Assembly (NCBI GenBank): GCA_034008185.1
Contig: CM067109.1
Location: forward strand, 56,158,301 to 56,222,300
Direction of reading: 5' to 3'
Origin: Gorsachius magnificus
Lineage: Eukaryota; Chordata; Aves; Pelecaniformes; Ardeidae
Length of the DNA: 64,000 bases
Position numbers and translations under genes: made by a program. Of this stretch, positions 13,301 through 23,849 are shown piece after piece (position 1 is the stretch's first letter; each line of letters starts with the position of its first letter). Below the pieces are notes generated by a model that did no database searches, was not told the origin of the DNA, and worked only from the letters and a program-made list of their open reading frames with translations.

Positions 13301-14277
13301 TTCTTTCTGATATATGTATTTGCTGCGATTTATACCTATGGGTCCTGAATTTGAAGGGTCTGTCATATGAACAGTGGCATGACAACATTCCAGTGTACCC
13401 TTTACAAAGCACAACTGCATTACAACCAAATAAAATGCAGCAGATTCTCCAGCAGTAAATCACTGGCTAACTTCTATTTCAGTGTTATATTTGACTTCTA
13501 GACTGGGTTTCCAACTATTCTGGAACACGACAGATTTCTGCCTCCATCCATAAAATCTCCTTTGACCACTAACACTGATTATTTAATTCTTACTTGGGTA
13601 ATATATAGACAAAACAAAGTTGGGGGGAGAGAGGGAGAACCAAAAAGCCTTTCCTAAATTTAAGAAATATAGTTAATAGAACTAAAATTTAAGTAATGCC
13701 AGAAAATTAAAAAGCCCCAGGAAAATGTCCTACCTGGAAGACTGGCCGAGGCTAACAGCTAACCAGGATTCACACAAAAAAGGGCGTATTTCTGGCAGTG
13801 CCTGTTAATGCCAAAACACAAGCTACTTCTGAAAATATTTACGTAGATAAGCAATGCTACAGAAATGCAACTCATATTGTTAAGAGTTTCTTCAGAGGAA
13901 CCAATGGTATCTCTGTAATACAATACTGGTGTGACAAGGCTTCTGAGTCTCTAAGTGTGCATCTAGATAAAAAGATACGGGGGAAGGAAGGGAGAAGAAA
14001 GAGTCCCTGGTTAGCAGTCTCCAGTGCAACATGTACACTCCCAAGCACGCAATTCAGCAGCACCTTTTAATTTCTTATCTGTATGTCCTTTTTGCTCTTC
14101 CACGTACCTGTGAAAAGAGGTATGAGTGCTGTGTGTAGATAGAAATACTGGCTTGCCTGAAGACAAAGGAAGCGCCTGTCAGTGTTTATTACTTAAATTT
14201 TTCTTTTCTTTCTCTGATTTTCCACCTTGCAATACGAAAAATATACCCATGTTAATTTTTTGTTGACTGTTTAATGG

Positions 14278-14418
14278 TGTGACATAGCTAAGAATTCCTT
14301 TTGGAGGAATAAACTACCTTGTTCTGAGCTGAACCCAGTGGCTCAGTCTAATTGATTTGATTTCTAGCCAAAGCATCTGTAGGGAGAACAGCATTACTGG
14401 CTTATAAAGTAATCAGCG
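14278..14418. repeat. Diverged direct repeat, copy B
   Basis: Partner of the segment at 13157-13300. The best-preserved shared words are GAGGAATAAACT at about 14303-14315, CTGAACC just downstream, and the pattern GTAGGGAGAACAGCATTACT aligned with GTAGAAACAACAGTACCACT in copy A. Homology fades on both sides, which gives the approximate borders. Confidence 0.55.
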
Positions 14419-17400
14419 TCATTCAGGCATCCATGTGCACATACATGTTGTCAGATTATTATCACAAACCACAGATTATTATAAGCTTTAGAACTTACAA
14501 TTATCAACATGTAATTCTTACAATTATTCCTTATAGCAAAAAGAAATTATTGTAAGAAGATGTACCTTTTTTCTTCAGCATCTAGGAGTCTCTTCACCGA
14601 CATGTGAATGGAACAAGATTAAATGTATGCATGCACAAACATTAAATCCTATTTTTGCACAGGGAACTTGGAAAACTGTTAAATGCCAAAAGTATACACG
14701 CTCATGCACATTATGCTATAAATGCCAAAAAACTTGAGACTACTAAATACTTGAAAAACAAATGAAATATTCTAGTTCTCCCCACTGTTAGTAGCACATT
14801 ACCAGAAACTGAAAAATGGCACTTCTTTATTGTTAAAATTTTTCTTTTACCTGACTTACATTTTACTCATCAGAACAAAATCCAGGTTTTCTAGTTATCT
14901 GTATACAGTGGAACAGTAGGGGGAGCTCAACGCTTTTTTCCTGGTAAATCTCACAGAATCATGACTAGTTTCTTAGCATAAGCAGGTATTACTGGAGAAA
15001 GGTTTCCCCCCATAAACACAGTTTTGAATATGCAATGTTAATTAAAAAGATAGCTAAACTTGTTCTCAATATCCAACCTAAAATTCAGCCACTGGTTCTT
15101 CTGAAAATTTCCCAGTCTCTTCAAAATTGTAGATTCATTAAACATTCTTTACTTTGGAGTAAAAAATTAACTCCTTGCAATCGCTTTAAATATACAACCA
15201 CCAAAACAAAACCAAAATTTCAGAGTATTTTTATTTAGAATCTATGTAAGGTAATGCAAAGCCACAATTCAAAAGACAGCCAGATTAGGAAGCAGGCTAA
15301 CAGAAACACAACACCCTGACAGCCTGCTTCAATTATTACACCCACACCAGGGTAGCAAATGGGTTTTATCCAGATACATATTGAAACCACCTTGGCACCC
15401 TATACAACCCTCTACATAAGTCCAAAGCAGCATTTCATAAGGGTTGAAAAGCCTCTTTTCTCGGCCTCTTCAGACAAATGAAACCAGTCATGCTACCCTT
15501 TTCCCTATTGATGAATTTCTGTAATTCCCTCAAATATTATTACAGATTTGCCAATCTTCCTTAAGAGAATAGAGCACTATATAAATTCAGTGTTAAGTAC
15601 AGAGGAATTTGACTAATATACAGCAATCACTGTACTACTACCATTAGCTGTTTGTCTCAGACATGAGAATTTTCTCTATTTCTGACTAAGTTCAGGTTCA
15701 CAAATCATCCCATACTGGCGTAGGCAACGTACTATCTTATGGTTACAGCTGTAGCTACCAACTGAGGCTTACAATATTTACCACATTTTTACTCCAGTAT
15801 GTAGCTAAGTGCCTCCATTCCTGCAGAAGTATCAAATAGAAGCCAATTACTTGCTATCTTCTAACTCAGTTTTCTCCACTATTTTAAATACATTTGCAGG
15901 AACCCAACTTTCCTCAAGTATTTGTGATGGCTTTACATAACACTTAAGGAGGACCATTTTTCCTTAGTACTACAAGCTTTTCTAATGGATTCTCATGTGG
16001 AGATGGAAAGATACCTGCAATGTTACTGTACTTCCACTTAAAGGAAGACATTGATTAGTCGTTGTCTTAAGATCCTTCTCTGCACTCCCTTTAAAACAAT
16101 AAAGACTGGAAATGGTCACCTGATGGACTTCTGTTATCATTTTATGAAATTATATATAGCAATAAAAATAATTTAATTGCCCATCCAAAAATGCAATTGA
16201 CCAGGTCATAATTTTTATCCTTATGTCACTTATCACTCAGACGTTTCCTTTTGTTTTTCATTAAGAGATTTGGTGGTAATGTGCAAAAGATATTGATGCT
16301 CCTATTAATACAATATATAAAGCATACACAAAGTACAGGATTCATTACTGAAGCTTCCAAATTCTTGCAGTGAATTTGTGTTTCAATTGCATATTGAAAA
16401 GGCAGTTTTAAGAAGTACTTTTACATGAAACGGAGTATTTATTTTCTGTTCATATTCACTGGAAAAATACCACATTGACTCATGATTTTACATACTCTAT
16501 AGGGAAGTTCTGTGGAAAGAGGTATTTGCAGTATCCTAGCTGTGAAGTGTCAGTCTGCGTTCACAAACAAATTAATTTTTACACTGAATTTTCTCCATTT
16601 ACATCTGTTTGTTTCTATGTTTGCTACCTTTTAAGACCACCAGGTGAAAATACAGACATAAATGTGAGAGCGCTAAAATGCATTGTCCCTTTAAATCTTT
16701 TGCTAATGGCAGACTCTCCTTGATTTATGGTGTTGAATGATAGTTGAATCTGTGATGGTAGTGTGTGGCGTCTACTGGAACTGCACCAAGAGTATCCAAT
16801 TATTATTAACTCTGCTATAGAATTATTCAGGCAGAACAACTGAGAAATGTTTTTTACTTCCAGTGCTGTTGTAGTGGTCATCACTTTATATTTACAGTTG
16901 CATAAAGCACATTCTGTGCTATGAGTATTCAATCCCAGCTGGAACACTTTGCTTGCACTGAAATACAAAAACATTTTTGAAAACCGCAAATCTTACTGCA
17001 TACCCATCTTTTCAGTAGGCATTGCTCAGGTAATTTAACCGAGGAAATGACACAACGCAAGATGGTAATTTTTCACTTTACATACTAAACTTTGGTGTAA
17101 AGTTGTGAAACATATTGTGGTGTGCTTTGATTTCAGTTTTGTCTCCCATTACAAAATTATGGCCAATGAGATGGTTATACATAGCTCTTCTGGTGACAAC
17201 ATATCTTCTAGATACATTGGACTGCAAAAAAACCACCTCAGCTGGTACACCCTTTGGATAATGGAAGGAATTATGAATAACACTTCCCAATGAAATACTA
17301 ACAGAACTACCTCTGTCTGGGTACTGCATAACTCTTGTCTCCTTGTCTTGGTGACACAGAAAGAAATAAGGTGGGAATGCTGGCCTACCAGGTTATTCTA

Positions 17401-17590
17401 GTGGTTATAGACTGTTCCCGAGGATGTACGATGAGATATTCGCTGAACAAACTGGAGCATTCACAGCATTACAGTGCAGATGTTGAACATACAGGAACTA
17501 ACAGCAAACTAACTCAGGAAAAAAAAGAAAAAAAAAACCAAACAAGTAAGAGGAACAGTTCCACGCACAGTTAAGGAGTTCAATCAGCCA
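14419..17590. other. Intergenic DNA with no supported gene
   Basis: AT-rich sequence with no recognised exon or repeat. A 121-codon minus-strand open frame (16624-16989) has no recognisable domain and is at the length expected by chance in a window of this size. Base composition turns GC-rich from about 17590, at the edge of the next feature. Confidence 0.45.
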
Positions 17591-17728
17591 GTAAGGGCCA
17601 GGGCTGGCAGAGGAGAGGACCCGAGAGTGAGACGGCATGGCGCAGGGGAGGGCATTGCAGAGTGGCGGAGGGCAGAAGTCTCCCTCTGCCTCTTCTGTCC
17701 TGCTTGCCTGCACTGTGGGCACCAGGGC

Positions 17729-17860
17729 CTGCTGCCCACGGCGGCCATCTCACCCACAGGGGCTGCTGCCCACGGCGGCCATCTCACCCACAGGGGCTGC
17801 TGCCCACGGCGGCCATCTCACCCACGAAGTGTGCTGCTGACAGGAGCCATCTCACCCACG
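17729..17860 (+). repeat. 34-bp minisatellite, four copies
   Basis: A unit beginning CTGCTGCCCACGGCGGCCAT starts at 17729, 17763 and 17797, so the period is exactly 34 bp. A diverged fourth unit starts at 17834 after a 3-bp insertion. Units one to three are essentially identical. Thirty-four is not a multiple of three, so the array does not encode a repeated peptide in one frame. Each copy carries GCCATCTC (17744, 17778, 17812, 17846), which resembles the CCAT core of a YY1 site. Confidence 0.9.
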
Positions 17861-17879
17861 GCGCCCTAGCAGGGGGCCT

Positions 17880-18720
17880 GTGTGTCACCCTCGTCCCTGC
17901 AGTTGCCATGGGCACCTTCCCTCCTCTTCAGCCTCTGCCTGCCCCCTCCAGCCGGAGGAAGAACAAGCTCGGGACAAGACTTCAGCCAGCCCCGAGCTCA
18001 ACCTACCACGGGTCAGCACGGACATCTGGAGAGGAACAGCAGGCCGCGCGTTATTTCACGGAGAATTTTCTCTCATCCCCGAAGGGCGGTTTCTGGAAGC
18101 GGCTGGGTGGCACTGGAGGGCGGCGTGGCGAGGGGCCCTGTTTTCCGGCGCGGCAGCCCCAGCGCCGCGGCGGGGGCCAGGCAGCCCAAGAGGCGCCGCT
18201 CCCCGCGCACGGGCCGGGAGCTGCCGCCCTCGCCGGGCCGGGGGCAGGCGCCGGGAGGCAGCGGCGCTGACATCACCGGGGTCCCCGGCCGGAGGCCGGA
18301 GGGAAAAGCCACCATTTCCGCCCCGCGGGACGAAGGAGCAGGAAACGGGCAGCGCCGCCCGCCCGCCGCTCCTGGCCCTCCGTCTCCCTCGGTCGCGGCT
18401 GCGCGGGCTCGCCCCTGCCAGGAGAGCGTCGGCAGCGCCCGGCTGGTTCTGCCTGAAGGGCGGCCGGCTCCCTGGCTGCCGGCGGCGGCCGCCGTCGCGG
18501 GGCGTGAGCGTTCCCCCAGAAGCAAACGCTCCTGTTAGCTTCCCGCGCGGGCGCAGCGGCTTTCCATCTGCGGAAGGCTCCGCAGGGCCAGAGCGGTGCC
18601 CGGCAGCGGCGCGCGGCCGGAGGCTCCTCTTCCGCTTCATTTGGCTTCCCGGCTGGCGGTGCCAGGCTGCGGCGGGGGCTAGAGTTAGAAGAGTTCCCGC
18701 TGGAATTTGGTAAGCTGCGG
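17880..18720. promoter_or_regulatory. CpG island without an assigned gene
   Basis: The sequence changes sharply from AT-rich to very GC-rich with dense CpG, then back to AT-rich by about 18730. Such islands usually mark promoters. Long open frames cross it in several frames on both strands, as expected where stop codons are rare, and none shows a recognisable protein domain. A plausible plus-strand splice donor, TTGGTAAGC, sits at its right edge with GT at 18710-18711. It lies about 4.4 kb upstream of the GNAQ start codon and could be an alternative upstream GNAQ promoter, a promoter for a noncoding RNA, or a divergent start for a gene to the left. Confidence 0.7.
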
Positions 18721-18730
18721 CAAACACCTG

Positions 18731-21340
18731 AAACTAAGCCTTAATAAAGGCGACTCATGAAGGAAAAGGAGTCCCTTGGACCTAGCGACCGCGAAGGACA
18801 ACACAAAACAACGCTGAGGCTTTGGGCAGTGTGCTGTGTTACGCCATAACGTGTGTGGTGCGTACGGCGGCGGCGCTGCGTGTGCTGTAGTTGTCTACAG
18901 AACATCCCTCCGCTGATGTTGACAGGAAAAATCAGTGGGATCAAGAGAGCATTTGAAGAGCAAAAGAATATCGTACAGCTCTTGCACTTTTTCAGAAACA
19001 AGTCGTCAATAAGCACCTCGACATGCAAATAGTTGAAATAAATTTTTAAAGTTTCACGTACATCAAGTGAACGGATAGGTTTCTCAGCCCTTCCCTAGTC
19101 ATTAGTCTGTACCTTAGGACCTTGGCAGACAGCTTTTACTTTGAAATACGCAACACTGGGACAAACTTTCAGAAGGTGATTTGTCAAAACAACACATACT
19201 GGAACAAGCTGATTATATCAGTGGAAGGAAATTGCAAATACTGGATGTTACTCATTTAACAGTAGAGAACCAGCAGATACAATTTCTTTGTTGTTCTAAA
19301 GAAGAAAAAAAAAAACCCAAACCAAACAAAAACCTCATTAGGATGGCATATTGGAAGGATAATCTCTCTACTCAGTCATACTGATGGCCTCTAAATTAAC
19401 TGTAAGTACTCACAAACAAGACTGAGATGTACTTGTGCATAGCACTGTGAAAACATTTTCCTAATGCACAATGGCCATCAAAAAGCACTTGCAAGATACT
19501 TCGTTGCTTGAGATGGGATGCTGACTAGCTACGAAAATCCTGCGATGCTGCTTTACATGTTTTACTGTTGAGTGAGTACTGAGTTCAGATACTGCTTGGA
19601 ATCTGTCAAAACATCACAGAAAACACATCTCAAGCAGAAGAGACAAAGGAGAGTGGCAGTAAATATCTTCAGTCATATGGAAGGAAGAAATGAAAAACTG
19701 GGATAGATTAGTGTGATACGGAGATAATAAAATGGAGCAGTGGTTTCCCAATCTTTGCTGGCTTCTGAGGAAGAATACTGAAGATGCAGGGTGTTTAATA
19801 TCATACTTTGCTCCCTCTCTCAGTCTCACTTTTAACTTTTAATTTCCTGTGGCAGTAAGCAACATTAGAATGTCTCTCAGGCAACGGGTTGCTATGAGCC
19901 ATGGACGGGAGACTGCTTGGATAGAGGAATATGAGAATATTAATGCTACAGGGCAGGCTTATCAGGAAGTGTCTGTCCAGGATTAGGTAACATGTCTATG
20001 GATAATAATTATCTGTATGGGCAGTAACACTGTCTGTCATTTACTGATAGTTCTTATTAGGATAAAATATTTATAAAGGATGTTTCATGTTTCAAAACAA
20101 AAGCCAACCATTATGGAGACGACGGCTGGAAAGAAATTTTCTCGTAGGTTTATTATCATGTAATTGTCCATAATGGGGGTTCTTCCAACTTCCACTAAGT
20201 TGCAAAGCAAATGGGTAAAATAGTGTGCAATGGCTCTCTGCTGATGCTAGATTCAGGGCTGGATGGCTCATCCATTAAAAATCTGAAGATACCTATTCAG
20301 GGGAGGTATAAAATCCAACGATGTCAATGGGACCGGTACATACAGATTAAATTTACGGTCCCCGGGGTGTCTTTTCTCGTTAAAAATGCAAAATTAAATG
20401 ACAGTTCTGCATTTCAGGTACACACTGTGTTCATGCCTTCTACACTGAGCATATAAAAGAGTTGGTTAAGAAAGTTGAGTCAGACTTCATCTACTGGGGA
20501 ATGTTACAGTATTGTCTGAGGTATGTAGTTTTCAGTAGAACCGCTGTGCCCACAATTTGTGGGGGCATTGTGATACAGTTCACCTAATGGTCACAAATTC
20601 ATCGACCCATTCATACCCTTCCTTTTAGACATGATGCCAGAAGGTGGTTGCTGCGGACTTGAACTCCATGTACCAGTGTTCTAGGCACAAAACAGTTGCA
20701 CATCCATTGAGTGACCTGTACCAGACATCCATCTTCACCCTTTTGGGCCATGGCTTTTAGAAGAAAACAGTGGTATGCTGAGAATTAATTTCATGAAGAC
20801 ATTTTTTCCCTCCCTTGCATTACTTACTCGCGTTTTTACGTAAGCCAGCCCTGTAATTCAATCTTTAGAAATCTTGATTGGATTTAATATTAGGGCATTA
20901 ATCTGTGACCAAAAGATACATAGATAGATGACTTAGATATACCTACAGGCATACAGGTTTTAAAATGGAGAAGATGGTTTGAATGAAATATATTTTTTTA
21001 TTAATAACTAGGATTACACAATTTTGGTGAAAACTCAGGTATTCATTTACTGGAATAAAGAAGAGTGATGATAAAAAAGATTCCAAGTCTATTAACTGTT
21101 TTTATACATTATACATAAAAATACTATATAGACTTATGTGGAGATTATGCATTTTTTAAAGTAATGGAAAAATTTTTCATGCTCTAAAAACCAATTGACT
21201 GTATTTTTTTCCTGATTATTTTATTCTCACTTTTTAATTCCCTCCTAGTTGTACACCTTATGGTGGACACTGCGTAATTCATATCGTTGGAACAGTTTTA
21301 AGAAAGAGCATAGGAATTTCAAAACAGATGTCAAGAGGTG
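18731..21340. other. AT-rich spacer between two CpG islands
   Basis: I see no exon, repeat family or RNA gene. An ATGCAAAT octamer occurs at 19023-19030 but has no supporting context. GC content rises again from about 21340. Confidence 0.5.
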
Positions 21341-22593
21341 CTGGGAAGGACATCACAGCTGAAGCTAGCAGACGAAGAGCGATGCACCCCGCTACCTGCT
21401 TTATAGGCTGGTATTTCCCAGCAGATGTTGCAACAGTCCTGGATACAAATGGAGGTAGGCAACGGACGGGCTGACGTGGGAATTTTGCAAGGAGTTTACG
21501 AATCCACGAAAACTAGGAGCTGCGTCAGTAGGTCCCATCCAGTTGTGTGCCATCACCCCGGGGGGCTACCGGTGAGGATAGCCCTACTGGGACCGGGACA
21601 GCAGGCGAGCAAGGCCAGGGCCGGCCAGGGTGGCTGTGACCAGCCTTGGCTGAAGAGAGGTTACAGCAGCAGAATATGGAACGCAGCGAGTGTGCCGGTT
21701 GATTTCGGTGCGGCGGGGACGTGCCCCACCGCTCTTGTGGCACACGACGTTGCTTTCCCCTGCACACTGCACATGGCAGAACCGCTCCGGCAGGGTGACC
21801 GGGTGTCGGGGCTGCGGGTGTGAAAACTTGCCAGTGCCTGGTGGCGTACGCGTGTCCCGCGTCGCGTTGCCATTCCGGCTGAAGGTGGGGAAGGTACTTC
21901 TCCCCTCCCTTTCCCTTCCCTCCTGTCAGTTGTCACATTCCAACACCCTCCCCCCCCGCCCCGTCCCTGCCAACCCAAGTCATCCCTTCCAGGATGGGCA
22001 CGGAACAAAGATGTGTGTCCCCGACTAAAAACAAAGGAGGCGCAAGCAAACACAGCGCCAGGCGCTAGGGATAAGCGCTGCCCCGCAGGACGAACCGGAG
22101 CAGGCTGCGTTCCTCGCGGCCATTTGGCGTGAGCCGCCGCCCGCTTTCTCCCGCGCCTCCCCTCCTCTGCCCTCCGCCACCGCCGCAGGGCGGGCGGGGG
22201 CGGCCTCGGGGCGCCGGGCGCAGCTGGGGGCGGGGGGCGGCATCCCGGGGGGGCCCGGCTCCCCCGGCCGCTCGCCCCCGGCGTGCGGCGGCGCGGGGGG
22301 AGAGCGGGAGAGGCGGCGGGAGAGACGGTCCGCCATATTTCTGCCTCACCACGCCCGCGGAGCCGAGCCATTGAAAAGCCGGGCGAGCCCGGCCCCTGCC
22401 TGCCTGCCTGCCTCCTCTTCCTCCCCGGCGGCTCCCCGTCGCCCGCCCCCTCTCTCGCCCTTCCTGGCAGGGCAGGGGCGAGCCGCGGCAGCACTCCGGC
22501 AGCGGCTCTCCCGGCCCAGAGGGGCGAGCGGCCGCCCCGCCGGAGAAGGAGGGTCGGCGGTGAGGACGCTCTTCCCGAGGGGCGGCCTGGCGG

Positions 22594-22640
22594 CGCGCGG
22601 GGGGGCGGGGGGGGTGGTGGCGGCGGGGGGGTGGGGGTGT
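22594..22640 (+). promoter_or_regulatory. G-rich tract, G-quadruplex candidate
   Basis: Several runs of three to eight G separated by one to a few bases occur on the plus strand. This satisfies the usual G3+ with short loops rule several times over. It is in the GNAQ CpG island, upstream of the ATG cluster in the leader. Folding is an inference from composition. Confidence 0.5.
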
Positions 22641-22733
22641 CGTCCGCCAGGGACGCTCGGGGACCGCGTTGGCTGCGGGCGGCGGCAAGGGAGAGGGAGC
22701 AGGAGGGCGAGGGACGGCGGTGGCGAGCGGCTG

Positions 22734-22758
22734 GGCTCGGCTCGGCTCGGCTCGGCTG
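22734..22758 (+). repeat. GGCTC pentanucleotide repeat
   Basis: Four perfect GGCTC units followed by GGCTG, in the GNAQ promoter or leader, 26 bases before the first upstream ATG. A tract like this may vary in length between individuals. Confidence 0.85.
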
Positions 22759-22783
22759 GGTAGCGCTGCGGCCGCCGCGGTGG

Positions 22784-23038
22784 ATGTTTCCATGTTGTTT
22801 GGTGCATGATTTAGAGGAGAGGAGGAGTTGGCAGCGGCGGGTGTCAGCGGCAGGGAGCGGGGATCCGCGCCGCCCGCGGCCCTGCCTCTTTCTGCTCGCC
22901 CCTGTGTGGCATCGAGGCAGCTGCCTGCGCTTGCCCTGCGGCGCCCGGCGGGGGCTCCTGGGCAGAGCGCGCCTGTCCCCCCCGGGGCCAGTGCGGCAGC
23001 GGCGGGGTGCGTGTGTGTGTGCGTGCGTGCGATTTTAG
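22784..23038 (+). promoter_or_regulatory. Upstream ORF cluster in the GNAQ leader
   Basis: Three upstream ATGs lie within 25 bases: 22784 (84 codons, stop TAG at 23036-23038), 22792 (five codons, TGA ending 22809) and 22806 (two codons, TAG ending 22814). The longest is in the same frame as GNAQ and ends 36 bases before its start codon, which also proves that the GNAQ frame does not extend upstream as one protein. The ATG at 22784 has a weak context (T at -3). They matter only if transcription begins upstream of 22784, which I cannot establish. The peptide has no recognisable domain. Confidence 0.45.
23007..23031 (+). repeat. GT/GC alternating tract just upstream of the start codon
   Basis: A 25-base alternating purine-pyrimidine run of GT and GC steps ends 43 bases before the GNAQ ATG. 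Such runs can adopt left-handed DNA under supercoiling and tend to vary in length. In the long upstream ORF it encodes a Cys/Val/Ala-rich stretch. Confidence 0.8.
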
Positions 23039-23216
<178 letters not shown>

Positions 23217-23598
23217 GAGTGCGGGGCTGCCGCCGCCCGGCCCGGCTCGGCCCGGCCGCCTCCCTTCACCTCCGCTCGGCTTGCCTCGGCTGGGGCCGCC
23301 GCCGGCACCCACGCCCCAGGTGCCGCCAGCGCTGCAGCCCAGGCATCGCCGCCGCCCCGGGCTCCCTCCGGCCGGCGGGTTACACGGCGGGGCCGAGGCA
23401 GCCGGCGGCGGGGCCGGGGCGGCGGCGGGGCCGGCTGGGCTGCCCCCGGGCGCTCGCCGCCTTCGCCGCGGGGAGCCGCCGGCCGTGCCCCCGCCGCGGC
23501 GGGGTGTGTGTGCCCGCCCGTGGGCATCGCCGGCGGCGGGGGGAACGGCCGCGGCTCCTGCGGGTGGGCTCGGTGTGGAGGGCGAGCGGCCTTCCAAA

Positions 23599-23620
23599 AT
23601 GGAGAGGGAAAGGATGGCGG
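23599..23620 (+). other. Possible alternative first coding segment of GNAQ
   Basis: Still inside the CpG island, an ATG at 23599 opens a short frame (MERERMA plus one base) that runs straight into a second strong donor, GTGAGTGAGG, at 23621. The donor is phase 1, exactly the phase of the exon 1 donor, so splicing to exon 2 would keep the P-loop in frame while replacing the palmitoylated N-terminus. This is a sequence coincidence worth testing, with no direct evidence of use. Confidence 0.2.
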
Positions 23621-23849
23621 GTGAGTGAGGGGGTGCGGGGCGGGGGGGGTGCGGGGAAGCGGGGGTTGGGGGTGCAAGTGTCGGCGGTCGTGTGTGCAGG
23701 AGAGGGATGGCAAGAAAGCGGATTACCGAAGGGACTCGTAGGGGGAGTTGCTGTGCGGATCGATGGTGGCGGGTTTTATATCTGCATTGTTCTGCGAGCC
23801 TCGGGAAGGTTGTTGGCTCACTGGTTGCATTTTTTATTGTGATTTTTAT

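Noticed and set aside
16624..16989. 121-codon minus-strand open frame
   Set aside because: It is within the length expected by chance in 64 kb and has no domain or homology I recognise.
17729..17860. CRISPR array
   Set aside because: The units are directly adjacent with no unique spacers, and the genome is vertebrate. It is a minisatellite.
17662..18727. Long overlapping open frames on both strands of the upstream CpG island (up to about 277 codons)
   Set aside because: Very GC-rich DNA has few stop codons, so long frames arise in most phases. The peptides are Pro/Arg/Ala/Gly-rich with no domain, and several frames on both strands are equally long.
17880..19030. First exon of CEP78 as a divergent partner at the upstream CpG island
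   Set aside because: The minus-strand frames there do not contain the N-terminus I would expect for CEP78, so I cannot support that assignment.
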